Assembly (NCBI GenBank): GCA_052244495.1
Contig: JBQPXH010000009.1
Source: Cereibacter_A sp052244495
Lineage (GTDB): Bacteria > Pseudomonadota > Alphaproteobacteria > Rhodobacterales > Rhodobacteraceae
Length of the DNA stretch: 64,000 nucleotides
Direction: 5' to 3' (one strand)
Shown piece by piece: positions 16,600-25,684 of this stretch (position 1 is its first letter; every line of letters starts with the position of its first letter). The notes beneath the pieces were generated by a model. The model was not told the origin of the DNA. It saw nothing but the letters and a program-made list of their open reading frames with translations, and did not search any database. The translations under genes were made by a program, and so were the position numbers.

Positions 16600-17679
16600 A
16601 TGTCGGACCTTCAGGACTTTCTCGATCCAATTCCCGGCGAGACTCCGTCGGGCACCGACCTGCGCAATGATGCGCGCTTTCATGCGATCGAAAGGGTGGT
16701 CGAACCTGCCCGGCGGACGGCGCGACAGGAGGCGGCCGAGATCGGCACGCAGGTGCAGGTCGACTGGAGAAGCGTGATTGCCGATGCCCGCGATCTTGCA
16801 TCTTCCGGCCGGGACCTCCGGCTTCTCGTGATCCTCGTCCGCGCGCTGATGGCCGAGGAAGGGATGGGCGGGCTCTCCCGCGGACTGGACCTTCTGTCGG
16901 AAACGGTCGAGTCCTACTGGGACAGCCTGCATCCCGCCTTGCGCGAGGGACCGCCGCAAGAGGCGGCGATGCGCCGGATCAACGCGCTGAAGCAGGTCGA
17001 GAACCCTGATACCGGGCTGCTGGGCGATCTCGAGTTTCTCGGGCTTTTCGAGATACGCCCCGTCGGCGTGGTGACCGGCGGGGATCTGGCGACCGGAGGC
17101 CTGAAGGCGGCACAGGTCCTGGCCGAGGCGCCCCGGGGCCTCGGGGCCAAGGAAACCGCAGCGATAACTTCTGCCCACGAGGCGCGCGCCAACCGCGTCA
17201 TCGGCGCCTGCCGTGCCCTGATGACCGAGCGGGCGGAAGAGTTCGCGCAGCTTTCGGCCGGGATCTCTGGCGCTCTCGCTGCTCTCAGCCGGCTCGAGAC
17301 GGCGCTGGGGGCGAAGCTCGGCACCAATGGCTCGGGGCCTCGCTTCACGGCGCTCTCGACGATGCTGCAGCGCATGGCGGCGACGCTGCAGTCGGTCGCC
17401 GCATCGAGCGAGCCCGCGGCCGAACCCGACGCGCCCGCGGCGCAGGGGTCCTCGGCCTCACCGCTTCAGATCGCGTCACGCCGGGACGTGGAGCGGTGTC
17501 TCGACCTCATCATCGACTTCTACGAGCGCACCGAACCCTCCTCGCCGATCCCGCATCTGGCGCGGCGGATGCGGCGGATGGTGCCGATGAACTTTCTCCA
17601 GCTGATGGAGGAGGTGGCGCCCTCGGGCATGAAGGAATTCCGCGCCGTGGCCGGCGTTGCGGAGGAAAAGACGAAATGA
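16600..17679 (+). CDS. tssA: T6SS tail cap/assembly protein TssA
   Basis: A 359-residue ImpA-type protein that primes and caps sheath polymerisation. The N-terminal ImpA_N domain is clear: FLDPIPGETPSGTDLRNDARF, then WRSVIADARDLASSGRDLRL and a Trp-rich ESYWDSLHPALREG. The C-terminal part has the typical SRRDVERCLDLIIDFYERTEPSSP and PMNFLQLMEEVAP. The ATG at 16600 begins MSDLQDFLD. The earlier ATG at 16579 adds seven unlike residues. It ends 19 bp before tssB. Confidence 0.95.
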   Translation: MSDLQDFLDPIPGETPSGTDLRNDARFHAIERVVEPARRTARQEAAEIGTQVQVDWRSVIADARDLASSGRDLRLLVILVRALMAEEGMGGLSRGLDLLSETVESYWDSLHPALREGPPQEAAMRRINALKQVENPDTGLLGDLEFLGLFEIRPVGVVTGGDLATGGLKAAQVLAEAPRGLGAKETAAITSAHEARANRVIGACRALMTERAEEFAQLSAGISGALAALSRLETALGAKLGTNGSGPRFTALSTMLQRMAATLQSVAASSEPAAEPDAPAAQGSSASPLQIASRRDVERCLDLIIDFYERTEPSSPIPHLARRMRRMVPMNFLQLMEEVAPSGMKEFRAVAGVAEEKTK

Positions 17680-17698
17680 CAGGGAAAGGCCCCCGACC

Positions 17699-18226
17699 AT
17701 GAGCGAGAGCAAGGCGAAGGTGATCGAACGCAACCGCGCTCCGCGGGTGCAGATCGCCTATGACGTGGAGCACTACAACAGCCCGACCACGATCGAGCTG
17801 CCCTTCGTGATGGGGGTAATGGCGGATCTCGCCGGCAAGTCCGAGACGCAGGAGGCACAGAAGCCCCCGGCAGAGCGCGCCTTCGTAGAAGTGGACGCCG
17901 GACGGTTCGGCAAGTTCATGGAGGCGCTCGGCCCCCGCGTGAAAGCGCGCGTCCCGAACCGCATGGCGTCCGGCGCAGAGGGCGACGAGGAGCTTTTCGT
18001 CGATCTCTCCTTCCGGAGCATGGCCGATTTCGCGCCTGACCGGATGGCCGAGCAGGTGCCTGCGCTGGCCGAACTCCTGCGGATGCGCAAGCAGCTCGAG
18101 GAGCTGCTGGGCTACATGGACGGCAAGGTCAATGCCGAGAAGCGCATCGCCCAGTTGCTGAACAACGAGCCGCTGCTCGCGCAGGTCGCGGGCGAAGCGA
18201 TCAAGTCGCGCACTGCGGAGGAATGA
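17699..18226 (+). CDS. tssB: T6SS contractile sheath small subunit TssB
   Basis: A 175-residue VipA-type protein that pairs with TssC to form the contractile sheath. Hallmarks are RAPRVQIAYDVE near the start, ELPFVMGVMADLAG, the RFGKFMEALGPRVKARVPNR stretch, LSFRSMADFAPDRMAEQVP and the C-terminal LLGYMDGKVNAEKRIAQLL. It starts at the ATG at 17699. Its stop overlaps the first ATG of tssC, so the two sheath subunits are translated together. Confidence 0.97.
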   Translation: MSESKAKVIERNRAPRVQIAYDVEHYNSPTTIELPFVMGVMADLAGKSETQEAQKPPAERAFVEVDAGRFGKFMEALGPRVKARVPNRMASGAEGDEELFVDLSFRSMADFAPDRMAEQVPALAELLRMRKQLEELLGYMDGKVNAEKRIAQLLNNEPLLAQVAGEAIKSRTAEE

Positions 18227-18228
18227 CG

Positions 18229-19740
18229 ATGGCCGAAGCGAAGCAGGACACGGCCCCCGCGGCCGCCGAAGCCGAGGCGCTCGACCTCGGGGAATTCAGC
18301 GAGCTTCTTGAAAAGGATTTCCGCGTCCGCGACGACGACAGCGAGAAGCTGAAGCAGCTCGTTCAGAACCTGGCGCTGGCGGCAACCGAGCGATCCGGGA
18401 CGGCCACCATCTCGGGCAATGCCATCAAGTCGATCAAGTCGCTGATCGCCGGCATCGACGCGCTCCTGTCGGCGCAGATGAACGAGATCCTCCATGCGCC
18501 CGAGGTGCGGCAGATCGAGGGAACGTGGCGCGGCCTCTACTACCTGGTCAACAACACCGAAACCGACCAGAAGCTGAAGATCCGGGTGATGAACATCACC
18601 AAGGACGAACTGGCCGACCAGCTCGAGGATTTCGAGGGCCAGATGTGGGACCAGTCGCCGACCTTCCGCAAGCTCTACACCGAGGAATACTCGATGTTCG
18701 GCGGCGCGCCCTTCGGCGCGGTCATCGGCGCCTACGAGTTCAGCCACCACCCCCGCGACGTGAGCCTGCTGCGCAATATCTCCGGCATCTGCGCCTCGGC
18801 GCACGCACCCTTCATCGCGGCAGCGGCGCCGCAGCTCTTCCGCATGGAAAGCTGGCAGGAACTGCCGAACCCGCAGGATCTTCAGCAGATCGTCTCGTCG
18901 CCCGACTACGCCAGCTGGCAGTCGCTGCGCGAAAGCGAGGACAGCCGCTACATCGGGCTGACGCTGCCGCGGGTTCTGGCGCGGCTGCCCTACGGGGCCG
19001 CCACCGTGCCGGTGAAGGGCTTCGCCTTCGAGGAGGAGATCGACGGCAAGCACGACCACTATGTCTGGATGAACGCGGCCTTTCCGATGGGCGTGAACAT
19101 CAACCGCAGCCACAAGCTCTACGGCTGGGGCACCCAGATCCGCGGCGTCGAGACCGGCGGCTCGGTCATCAACCTTCCGGTGCACACCTTCCCGACGGAT
19201 GACGGCTCGGTGGCGATGAAATGCCCGACCGAGATCGCCATCGACGACCGGCGCGAGGCGGAACTGGCAAAGCTCGGCATGATGCCGATCCTGCACCGCA
19301 AGAACACCGACATTGCGGCCTTCATCGGCGCGCACAGCCTGCAGGACGACGAGGCCCGCGCAGGCCGACTGGTCGATCCCGATGCGCAGTCGAACGAGCG
19401 GCTGAGCGCCAACCTGCCCTATCTCTTCCCGGTCTGCCGTTTCGCGCATTACCTCAAGGCCATCGCGCGCGACAAGATCGGCTCGTTCAAGGAGCGCGCG
19501 GACATGCAGGTGTGGCTCTCCGAGTGGATCAACCGCTACGTGCTGGCCAACACGGCGATGGCCGACGACAAGCAGCGGGCGCGTCGTCCGCTGGCCGCGG
19601 CCGAGGTGCAGGTGGACAGCGTCGAGGGGCGCCCCGGCTATTACGCGGCGCGCTTCTACCTGCGCCCGCACTACCAGCTCGAGGGCATCAACGCGAGCCT
19701 GCGGCTCGTCTCGGAGCTGCCCTCGGTCAAGGGGGGCTGA
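18229..19740 (+). CDS. tssC: T6SS contractile sheath large subunit TssC
   Basis: A 503-residue VipB-type protein. Family landmarks are IKSLIAGIDALLSAQMNEIL, EGTWRGLYYLVNNTETD, SPTFRKLYTEEYSMFGGAPF, LPRVLARLPYG and the C-terminal GYYAARFYLRPHYQLEGINA. I prefer the ATG at 18229, six bases after GAGGA, over the ATG at 18223, which overlaps the tssB stop but sits too close to that ribosome site. Hcp follows after 48 bp. Confidence 0.97.
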   Translation: MAEAKQDTAPAAAEAEALDLGEFSELLEKDFRVRDDDSEKLKQLVQNLALAATERSGTATISGNAIKSIKSLIAGIDALLSAQMNEILHAPEVRQIEGTWRGLYYLVNNTETDQKLKIRVMNITKDELADQLEDFEGQMWDQSPTFRKLYTEEYSMFGGAPFGAVIGAYEFSHHPRDVSLLRNISGICASAHAPFIAAAAPQLFRMESWQELPNPQDLQQIVSSPDYASWQSLRESEDSRYIGLTLPRVLARLPYGAATVPVKGFAFEEEIDGKHDHYVWMNAAFPMGVNINRSHKLYGWGTQIRGVETGGSVINLPVHTFPTDDGSVAMKCPTEIAIDDRREAELAKLGMMPILHRKNTDIAAFIGAHSLQDDEARAGRLVDPDAQSNERLSANLPYLFPVCRFAHYLKAIARDKIGSFKERADMQVWLSEWINRYVLANTAMADDKQRARRPLAAAEVQVDSVEGRPGYYAARFYLRPHYQLEGINASLRLVSELPSVKGG

Positions 19741-19788
19741 TCTCTCGCCTGCTTCTGAACGTCAGCATTGCCATCGGAGGAAGACGAC

Positions 19789-20280
19789 ATGGCATTTACC
19801 GGCTACCTGAAGATCGAGGACATCAAGGGCGAGTCAAAACGCGCCGACCACGAGGAGGAGATCGACGCCTTCGGCGTGAGCTGGCAGGTCGAGCAGGCCA
19901 GTTCCGCCGCCACCGGCAGCGGCCGGACCCGAGGCCGAGCCAAGGTAGGCGACTTCAGGCTGAAGAAATGGATGGATGCCTCTTCGGTCTATATCGCGCT
20001 GGCCTGCATGCAGGGGAAATCCTTTCCCGAGATCATTTTCATGGCGCGGAAGGACTCGGGCGAAGCCCATCTCGACTATCTTCAGGTGACGCTGAAGAAC
20101 TGCATCATCTCGAGCTACTCAATGGCGCAGGACGCGCCCGAGGAGTCAGGCCACGACATGATCGCCGAGGATGTGGCGATCTCGTTCGACGCGATCACCT
20201 ACAAATATGTCGTGCAGGCCGACGATCACTCGGCCGGTGACGAGCACGAGATCGAATACGACGTCGTCGCCGCGCGCTGA
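19789..20280 (+). CDS. hcp: T6SS tail tube protein Hcp (TssD)
   Basis: A 163-residue Hcp1-family protein forming the hexameric inner tube. Typical phrases are MAFTGYLKIEDIKGESKR, WQVEQASSAATGSGR and ITYKYVVQADD. The ATG at 19789 follows the strong ribosome site GGAGGAAGACGAC, in keeping with the high expression of tube protein in other systems. A stable hairpin overlaps its stop codon. No effector extension is present at the C-terminus. Confidence 0.97.
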   Translation: MAFTGYLKIEDIKGESKRADHEEEIDAFGVSWQVEQASSAATGSGRTRGRAKVGDFRLKKWMDASSVYIALACMQGKSFPEIIFMARKDSGEAHLDYLQVTLKNCIISSYSMAQDAPEESGHDMIAEDVAISFDAITYKYVVQADDHSAGDEHEIEYDVVAAR

Positions 20281-20291
20281 CCGCGGCGGCG
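20265..20291 (+). terminator. Ten-base-pair GC hairpin overlapping the hcp stop codon
   Basis: CGTCGCCGCG at 20265-20274 pairs with CGCGGCGGCG at 20282-20291, with one G-U pair and a 7-base loop that contains the stop codon. No T-run follows. It is therefore better read as a 3-prime stabilising or processing stem than as a full terminator. Confidence 0.5.
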
Positions 20292-20319
20292 TCACCCTTA
20301 CTCCTGGCAAGGGACGGCC

Positions 20320-21036
20320 ATGTCCGGAACGGTGACGCCCATCCAAGCCCGCCGCGAGGCGGTTCAGCCGAGCCTCTGGGACCGGCTGCGCGAGGATTTG
20401 CCGGGCATCATCGCCGAAAGCGACCGTGCCCGCGCCGCACTGGTCCGCGAGATGGGAGAGCAACACCTGTCCGATCTCCTGTCCCGCGGCCGCGCGGCTG
20501 CTGCGGCCGCGCCCGGGCTCGACGAGGGCAGCCGGCGTGCCTTGCTGCGGCTGATGGCGCTGCTCGACCGTCGGGCCTTCCTCGAGGCGCATGGCCTGCT
20601 CGTCACACCCGACCTGCTGCGCGAGGCCGTCCGCCGCGACGTCGAGGCGCTGTTCAATACCGAGCGGATGCAGGTGCATCTTCTGCTCGGGACAACGGAG
20701 CGCGGAGACACCGAAGATCCGGCCGACGTGCTCGCCGACTTTCCCCACGTCCGCCGAAGCGTCCTGAACTTCGGCGTCCCTGCCTTCTCCGGCCGCAGGG
20801 CGCGCGACTTCGATACCGAGCGCCTCGCCCGCGAACTGAAGGAGGTCGTGGCCACCTTCGAGCCGCGCCTGAAGCGAGACAGCCTGCGCATCCGGGTGGA
20901 TACCGGCGACCGCACCGGCCTCAGGATCGCCATCGAGGGCGTGCTGATGCTCGCCCCCGCCCCCGAGCGGATGCGGCTGATGACGACACTCGACCTCGAC
21001 AGCGGCAGCGCCTCGACCGCGCTCGAGGAGGCATGA
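20320..21036 (+). CDS. tssE: T6SS baseplate wedge protein TssE with an internal extension
   Basis: A 238-residue gp25-like baseplate protein. The start SLWDRLREDLPG and the C-terminal half (LREAVRRDVEALFNTERM, VRRSVLNFGVPAFSG, then FEPRLKRDSLRI and a beta-rich tail) match the family. Between them lie about 70 helical residues (EMGEQHLSDLLSRGRAAAAAAP and onward) that most TssE proteins of 130-180 residues lack. It overlaps the tssF start by 4 bp. Confidence 0.9.
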   Translation: MSGTVTPIQARREAVQPSLWDRLREDLPGIIAESDRARAALVREMGEQHLSDLLSRGRAAAAAAPGLDEGSRRALLRLMALLDRRAFLEAHGLLVTPDLLREAVRRDVEALFNTERMQVHLLLGTTERGDTEDPADVLADFPHVRRSVLNFGVPAFSGRRARDFDTERLARELKEVVATFEPRLKRDSLRIRVDTGDRTGLRIAIEGVLMLAPAPERMRLMTTLDLDSGSASTALEEA

Positions 21037-22901
21037 TGGACCGCGCCTTCCTCGCCTACTACGAGTCCGAGCTGGCGCATCTGCGCGAGATGGCCTCGGA
21101 GTTCGGTGCGCTTCATCCGACGGTCGGGCGGAACCTGTCGCTGGATTCCGTGCCCTGCCCCGATCCTTACGTCGAGCGGCTTCTGGAAGGAGTGGCCTGG
21201 CTTGCAGCGCGGACCCGGCTGAAGCTCGATGCCGAGGCTCAGCGCGACGTGCGCAACCTGCTCGACTGGCTCTGGCCCGACCTCGTGGGTCCGGCACCTG
21301 CCATGTCGCTCGCGACCCTGCATCCCGGGCCGCAGGTTCTTGGCATGGCCGACGGGCATCGGGTCGCGCGCGGGACACGGCTGGTCGCCGCATTCCGGGA
21401 GGGCCTGTCCACGCGCGCCACCTACACCACGGCACAGGACGTCCGGCTGTGGCCCGTGACGATAGGGGAAGCGGGCTACCTTCCGGATCGCGGCGCGCTC
21501 AAGGCGCTGGGGCTTGCCGATGCCGTGACAGGCCCGGCCGAGGCGGGGATCCGGCTCACGATCGCGCGGACGGGAGCCGGGACGCTGTCCGAACTGTCGC
21601 TCGACCGGCTTGACATCTGCTTCGCCGGCAGCCCGCGCGCACCGGCGCTCTTCGACGCGATCCATGGCTTCTCGCGGCAGGCCATCGCCCGGGGCAAACA
21701 CCTCTTCCAGCCTGTCGCGCCGCCTTCCCTCGTCGGGATCGCCGATGACGAGGGCCTGCTGCCCCGGCTGCGTCCCTCGTTCGAAGGCTATCGGCTGGTG
21801 CGGGAATACTTCCTGATGCCCGACCGGTTCCATTACCTGAGGCTTGACGGACTGAATCCGGTGCTGCGAGACGCCGATGGCCGGCTCGAGATCGTCCTGC
21901 TGCTGTCGCGTGCGCGCCCTCAGCTGGCCGATCTGTCTGCCCGCGACTTCCGGCTCTTCGTGACGCCGGTGGTCAACCTCTTCGAAAAGGAATGCAACGC
22001 GGTGGAGATCGATCCCCGTGCCGCGTCCCACGTCGTCCACGCCGACCGGACCCGGCTGCGCGATTTCGAGATCTACCGCCTCCTCCGCGTCGAGGATGCG
22101 GACAGCACGGGACCCGAGGCCGTCATCCGCCCGCTGCACGCCCCGGATGCCCATCGCGGATCCGGCCTCAGTTACACGACCGAGCGGCGTCCCCGCAGGC
22201 CGGGCGAGGACGAACTTCGCCGCGGCCAGACCCGGACCAGTCACGCGGGCGACGACCTCTTCATCGCCATCGCGCGACGCGACGGCGCGACGGCGCCGGG
22301 GGTCAAGCGACTGGACATCCGCGCTCTCTGCACCAACCGCGATCTGCCGATCCTCGACGACAGCCCGCGGCTCACGCTCGAAAGCGGGGATCCCGTGGCC
22401 CGCGTCGACCTGCTCTCGGCGATGCGGCGCCCGCGCCCTTCGCTGGCGGCGGGCCTGCCGCGCATGACGCGCGAGGCCGAAGCGCAGCTCGACGAGGTGA
22501 CATGGCGGCTCGCCGCGCAGCTTTCACTCGACCATCTCTCGCTGGCCGATGGACCCGCGGGCGCCGAGCCTCTGCGCGCGATGCTCGAGCTCTATGCCGA
22601 CCGCGGGGATCCGGCGGTGGCGCGACATGCCCGCTCCATCTCCGGCCTGCGGTCGCATATCGTGACCGAGCGGCTCGGGCTGCCCGGCCCCCTCTGTTTC
22701 GGCCGGGGCCAGGAAATCACGCTCGATGTCGAGGAGGCGCTGCTGAGCGGCGCCAGCACGCTCCTGCTTTCCGCGTTGCTCGCACAGCTCTTCGCCCGCC
22801 AGGCGGCAATCAACGCCTTCGTCCGGGTGAGGACGCGGCTCGTTCAGGCACAGGAGGAGGTGACATGGCCGATGACGCCAGGCATCCGCCCGCCGATCTG
22901 A
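21033..22901 (+). CDS. tssF: T6SS baseplate protein TssF
   Basis: A 622-residue TssF/ImpG protein, part of the TssEFGK wedge. It opens with the characteristic FLAYYESELAHLREMASEFG and PYVERLLEGVAWLAARTRLKLD, then LLDWLWPDLVGPAPAMS. The C-terminal part includes FVRVRTRLVQAQEEVTWP. Tandem ATGs at 21033 and 21036 follow the tssE overlap. It overlaps tssG by 37 bp. Confidence 0.95.
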   Translation: MMDRAFLAYYESELAHLREMASEFGALHPTVGRNLSLDSVPCPDPYVERLLEGVAWLAARTRLKLDAEAQRDVRNLLDWLWPDLVGPAPAMSLATLHPGPQVLGMADGHRVARGTRLVAAFREGLSTRATYTTAQDVRLWPVTIGEAGYLPDRGALKALGLADAVTGPAEAGIRLTIARTGAGTLSELSLDRLDICFAGSPRAPALFDAIHGFSRQAIARGKHLFQPVAPPSLVGIADDEGLLPRLRPSFEGYRLVREYFLMPDRFHYLRLDGLNPVLRDADGRLEIVLLLSRARPQLADLSARDFRLFVTPVVNLFEKECNAVEIDPRAASHVVHADRTRLRDFEIYRLLRVEDADSTGPEAVIRPLHAPDAHRGSGLSYTTERRPRRPGEDELRRGQTRTSHAGDDLFIAIARRDGATAPGVKRLDIRALCTNRDLPILDDSPRLTLESGDPVARVDLLSAMRRPRPSLAAGLPRMTREAEAQLDEVTWRLAAQLSLDHLSLADGPAGAEPLRAMLELYADRGDPAVARHARSISGLRSHIVTERLGLPGPLCFGRGQEITLDVEEALLSGASTLLLSALLAQLFARQAAINAFVRVRTRLVQAQEEVTWPMTPGIRPPI

Positions 22902-23857
22902 GCGAGGCGGTCGGCTTCTTCGAACTGCTGCGCAGGCTCGAGACGCCCGAAAGCCGGTTCGGCCGCACGGGGCTTGAGCCTGCGCGTCTGGGCCAGCGCG
23001 TCCGGCTGTCGATGGCCGCGCGAGACGTGGCGGCGCTGCGGCGTGGCCCGACCCCGGTCGTCGAGGTCGAGGTTCTCGGGCTTCTGGGTCCCGAAGGGCC
23101 CATGCCGCTGCATCTCACGCGCTGGTTGTTGCAGCGCCTGTCCGACCGCTGGTTCGACGGTGGCGACGGCGGCACCGCCGACACCACGGCGCTCGACTTC
23201 CTGAACATGATCCAGCACCGGCTGCTCGCGCTCTACTGGCGCGCCTGGGCCGACCAGCGTCCCGAAGTGCAGGCGCCCTTCGGAACGGGTCGGCTCGCCG
23301 CCCTGACAGATGCTCTGGCGGGCCTCGGCCTTCCCGGTGAGCGCCCGGCCGGACTTGACGCGGTCAAGCGGCGGCACGCCACCTCGCTTTCTTCCGAGGT
23401 GCAGGGGGTCGGGCGGCTGACGCGCCTCGTGTCGGACAGGCTGGGTGCGCCTGTCCGGCTCATCGAATTCCTGGGCCACTGGATGCCGATCCCGCCGCGG
23501 CTGCAGACCCGGCTCGGGGCGCGGCATGCGGTGCTCGGGCGACAGGCCGTCGTCGGCGCCCGCATCTTCCAGCGTCAGAACCGGGCAGAACTGCGCGTCG
23601 GGCCCATCGGGCTGCCGCTCTATCTCCGGCTGATCGAGGATGGCGTGCTCCGAGACGAGATCCGGCACCTCCTCCGCCTTGCCGCGCCCGCGGAGGTCAC
23701 GGTCGACTTGCGGCCCGTCCTGCACCGGAAAGAGATCCCCGAGCCGCGGCTGGGGGCGGTTCGCCTCGGTCGCACCCTCTGGCTTGCGGGGGGCCGGCGG
23801 CAGCCCGCCTCCGACTGGCGGCAGGCTGACCTCACCGGAGAAGGCGAGGCCGCATGA
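22865..23857 (+). CDS. tssG: T6SS baseplate protein TssG
   Basis: A 330-residue TssG/ImpH protein that bridges TssF and TssK. Family marks are AVGFFELLRRLETPESRFG, VEVLGLLGPEGPMPLHLTRW, FLNMIQHRLLALYWRAW and LRLIEFLGHWMPIPP-like segments. The ATG at 22865 follows CAGGAGGAGGTGAC inside the end of tssF. The reading frame is open upstream, but there it shadows tssF. Its stop overlaps the Fha start (ATGA). Confidence 0.95.
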   Translation: MADDARHPPADLSEAVGFFELLRRLETPESRFGRTGLEPARLGQRVRLSMAARDVAALRRGPTPVVEVEVLGLLGPEGPMPLHLTRWLLQRLSDRWFDGGDGGTADTTALDFLNMIQHRLLALYWRAWADQRPEVQAPFGTGRLAALTDALAGLGLPGERPAGLDAVKRRHATSLSSEVQGVGRLTRLVSDRLGAPVRLIEFLGHWMPIPPRLQTRLGARHAVLGRQAVVGARIFQRQNRAELRVGPIGLPLYLRLIEDGVLRDEIRHLLRLAAPAEVTVDLRPVLHRKEIPEPRLGAVRLGRTLWLAGGRRQPASDWRQADLTGEGEAA

Positions 23858-25230
23858 TGCTGAGACTCGTCATCGAGCACTCACCCTGCCCGCAGCCTGT
23901 CCGCGAGATGCGGTTCGACGGAGGCGAACTCTCGATCGGACGAGGCGCGGATTGCGATTGGCAGATCGACGACCCGGACATGTTCGTGTCGCGGCGGCAC
24001 TGCATCGTCTCGGGCCGGGACGGCGACTGGCGGGTAACCGATGCGAGCCGCGGCGGCCTCTTCGTCGACGGGGCGGAGATCCCGCTCGGCGCCGGCAATT
24101 CCGCGATGCTCGAAGCCGGCACGCGGCTGAGGCTCGGCGACGTCGTGCTGCGGGTCGAGGTCGAGGGCATGCCGGGTCCGCGCCAAGCGGCGTCCTCGCC
24201 GCGTGCCCCCGCTTCCTTCGAGGCCGACGACTTCTTCTCTCGGCCCGTCGAGGCGCCTCCGGTGACGCCCGCGCGTCCGGCCGACCTGCCCCGCCCGTTC
24301 GAGAAACGGGAGCTGTCGCCGCGCGCCGAACCGAAGGCTCCGTTCGACGAGGCGTTCGCGCTTGACTGGCACCGGCCCGATGAGCGGGCGCCCGGCGGGA
24401 CCACGGATCGCCGTAACGGCTTCTTCGACCAGCCGACAAACGAGATGCGTGGCGAGGGACCGCCTGCGGCCGCCGATTGGCCCGTCGGCCCACCGGCGCC
24501 CGCGCGGTCCGCCGCCGCCGACCGACAGGCCGAGGCCGATGCGGAGGCCGTCCCCTTCCACAGCCTCTACGCCCCGGCAGCACGACACGAGCCGGATCAA
24601 CCGCCGTCCGATACCGATCCATCGCCGGCCGCAGCATACCCGCGCCCGAGCGATGCCGTCCTGCGCGATGCCTTCTTCCGCGGGCTCGGGCTGCCGGCTC
24701 CCGCCGATATCTCCGAAGCCGAGATGGAGGCGCTCGGCCGCCGCTTCCGGGCACTGGCAGAAGGGCTCGTGCTCGGGCTGAGAACCCGCGCGCGGGAAAG
24801 GGGAACGGCGCACGTGCCGCAAAGCGTGATCGGCGCGACGGATGTCAACCCGCTCAAGTTCCTTGCCACGCTGGACGAGGCCGTCGCCTCGCTCGTGGCA
24901 CCGCGGGGTCGCGGCTATCTGGGCCCCGACGACGCGATCCTCGGGGCGCAGCGCGACCTCGCCGACCACCAGATGCGCAACTGGGCCGCGATGCAGAACG
25001 CCCTCCGCCGGATGATCGACCGCTTCGACCCCGCCCGCTTCGAGGCCGAGATCGAGCGCGAGGGGTTGATGTCCCAGATCCTTGCCGGGGGGCGGAGCGC
25101 GCGGCTCTGGCAGCTTTACATCGACCGATACCGCGACATGGCACGCGCTGCCGAAGACCGCTTCCTCGGCGAGGTCGGGGCGGATTTCAGGGAGGCCTAC
25201 GAAGGCCCGAGGAGGAGAGACGATGGCTGA
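23854..25230 (+). CDS. tagH: T6SS FHA-domain protein (TagH/Fha)
   Basis: A 458-residue protein. Residues 1-100 form a forkhead-associated phospho-Thr binding domain (LSIGRGADCDWQIDDPDM, VSRRHCIVSG). A Pro/Ala-rich linker of about 150 residues follows. The C-terminal 190 residues match the T6SS-specific Fha domain (VLRDAFFRGLGLPAP, INPLKFLATLDEA-like, HQMRNWAAMQNALRRM). In the known pathway Fha is phosphorylated by PpkA and dephosphorylated by PppA, and promotes TssM recruitment. The start overlaps the tssG stop. Confidence 0.93.
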   Translation: MMLRLVIEHSPCPQPVREMRFDGGELSIGRGADCDWQIDDPDMFVSRRHCIVSGRDGDWRVTDASRGGLFVDGAEIPLGAGNSAMLEAGTRLRLGDVVLRVEVEGMPGPRQAASSPRAPASFEADDFFSRPVEAPPVTPARPADLPRPFEKRELSPRAEPKAPFDEAFALDWHRPDERAPGGTTDRRNGFFDQPTNEMRGEGPPAAADWPVGPPAPARSAAADRQAEADAEAVPFHSLYAPAARHEPDQPPSDTDPSPAAAYPRPSDAVLRDAFFRGLGLPAPADISEAEMEALGRRFRALAEGLVLGLRTRARERGTAHVPQSVIGATDVNPLKFLATLDEAVASLVAPRGRGYLGPDDAILGAQRDLADHQMRNWAAMQNALRRMIDRFDPARFEAEIEREGLMSQILAGGRSARLWQLYIDRYRDMARAAEDRFLGEVGADFREAYEGPRRRDDG

Positions 25231-25675
25231 CAGACGGAGTTTCCTCGCCGGCGCGGGTGCGCTGGCGCTGCTGGCGGCCTGCGGCGGACCGAAGGCCGGA
25301 ACGCTGACGGTCACGGCCAACGGGGCAGCCGGAATGAACACCGGGCCAGACGGCACCGACCGGCCGCTGACGGTGCAGATCCTGCAACTACGCAGCACGG
25401 CGGCCTTCGACGCGGCGGATTTCTTTACGCTGCAGAACCCGCAGGTGGCACTGGCGGCGGACCTGCTGAAGGTGGACCTCGTGACGCTCGTTCCCGGCAC
25501 GCCCGTCGCCAAACAGATCCCCCTTGATCCCGCCGTCGCGGCGATCGGGGTCGTGGCAGGCTTCCGGAACGCCGGCGGACGGACCTATCGCAGCAGGTTC
25601 ACCGTCTCGCCCACCGGCAACTCCGAGCTCAGGATCGACGTCGGAGGCGGTGGCCTCGTCGTCGTCCAGGGCTGA
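25223..25675 (+). CDS. tssJ: T6SS outer-membrane lipoprotein TssJ
   Basis: A 150-residue lipoprotein that anchors the TssL-TssM complex to the outer membrane. The signal peptide RRSFLAGAGALALLAAC has a lipobox with the lipidated Cys at residue 20. The mature part is beta-rich (PLTVQILQLRSTAAFDAADF), as expected for the transthyretin-like TssJ fold. It starts at the ATG at 25223, overlapping the end of tagH by 8 bp after GGAGGAGAGACG, and ends 9 bp before tssK. Confidence 0.92.
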   Translation: MADRRSFLAGAGALALLAACGGPKAGTLTVTANGAAGMNTGPDGTDRPLTVQILQLRSTAAFDAADFFTLQNPQVALAADLLKVDLVTLVPGTPVAKQIPLDPAVAAIGVVAGFRNAGGRTYRSRFTVSPTGNSELRIDVGGGGLVVVQG

Positions 25676-25684
25676 GGCAGGCGG

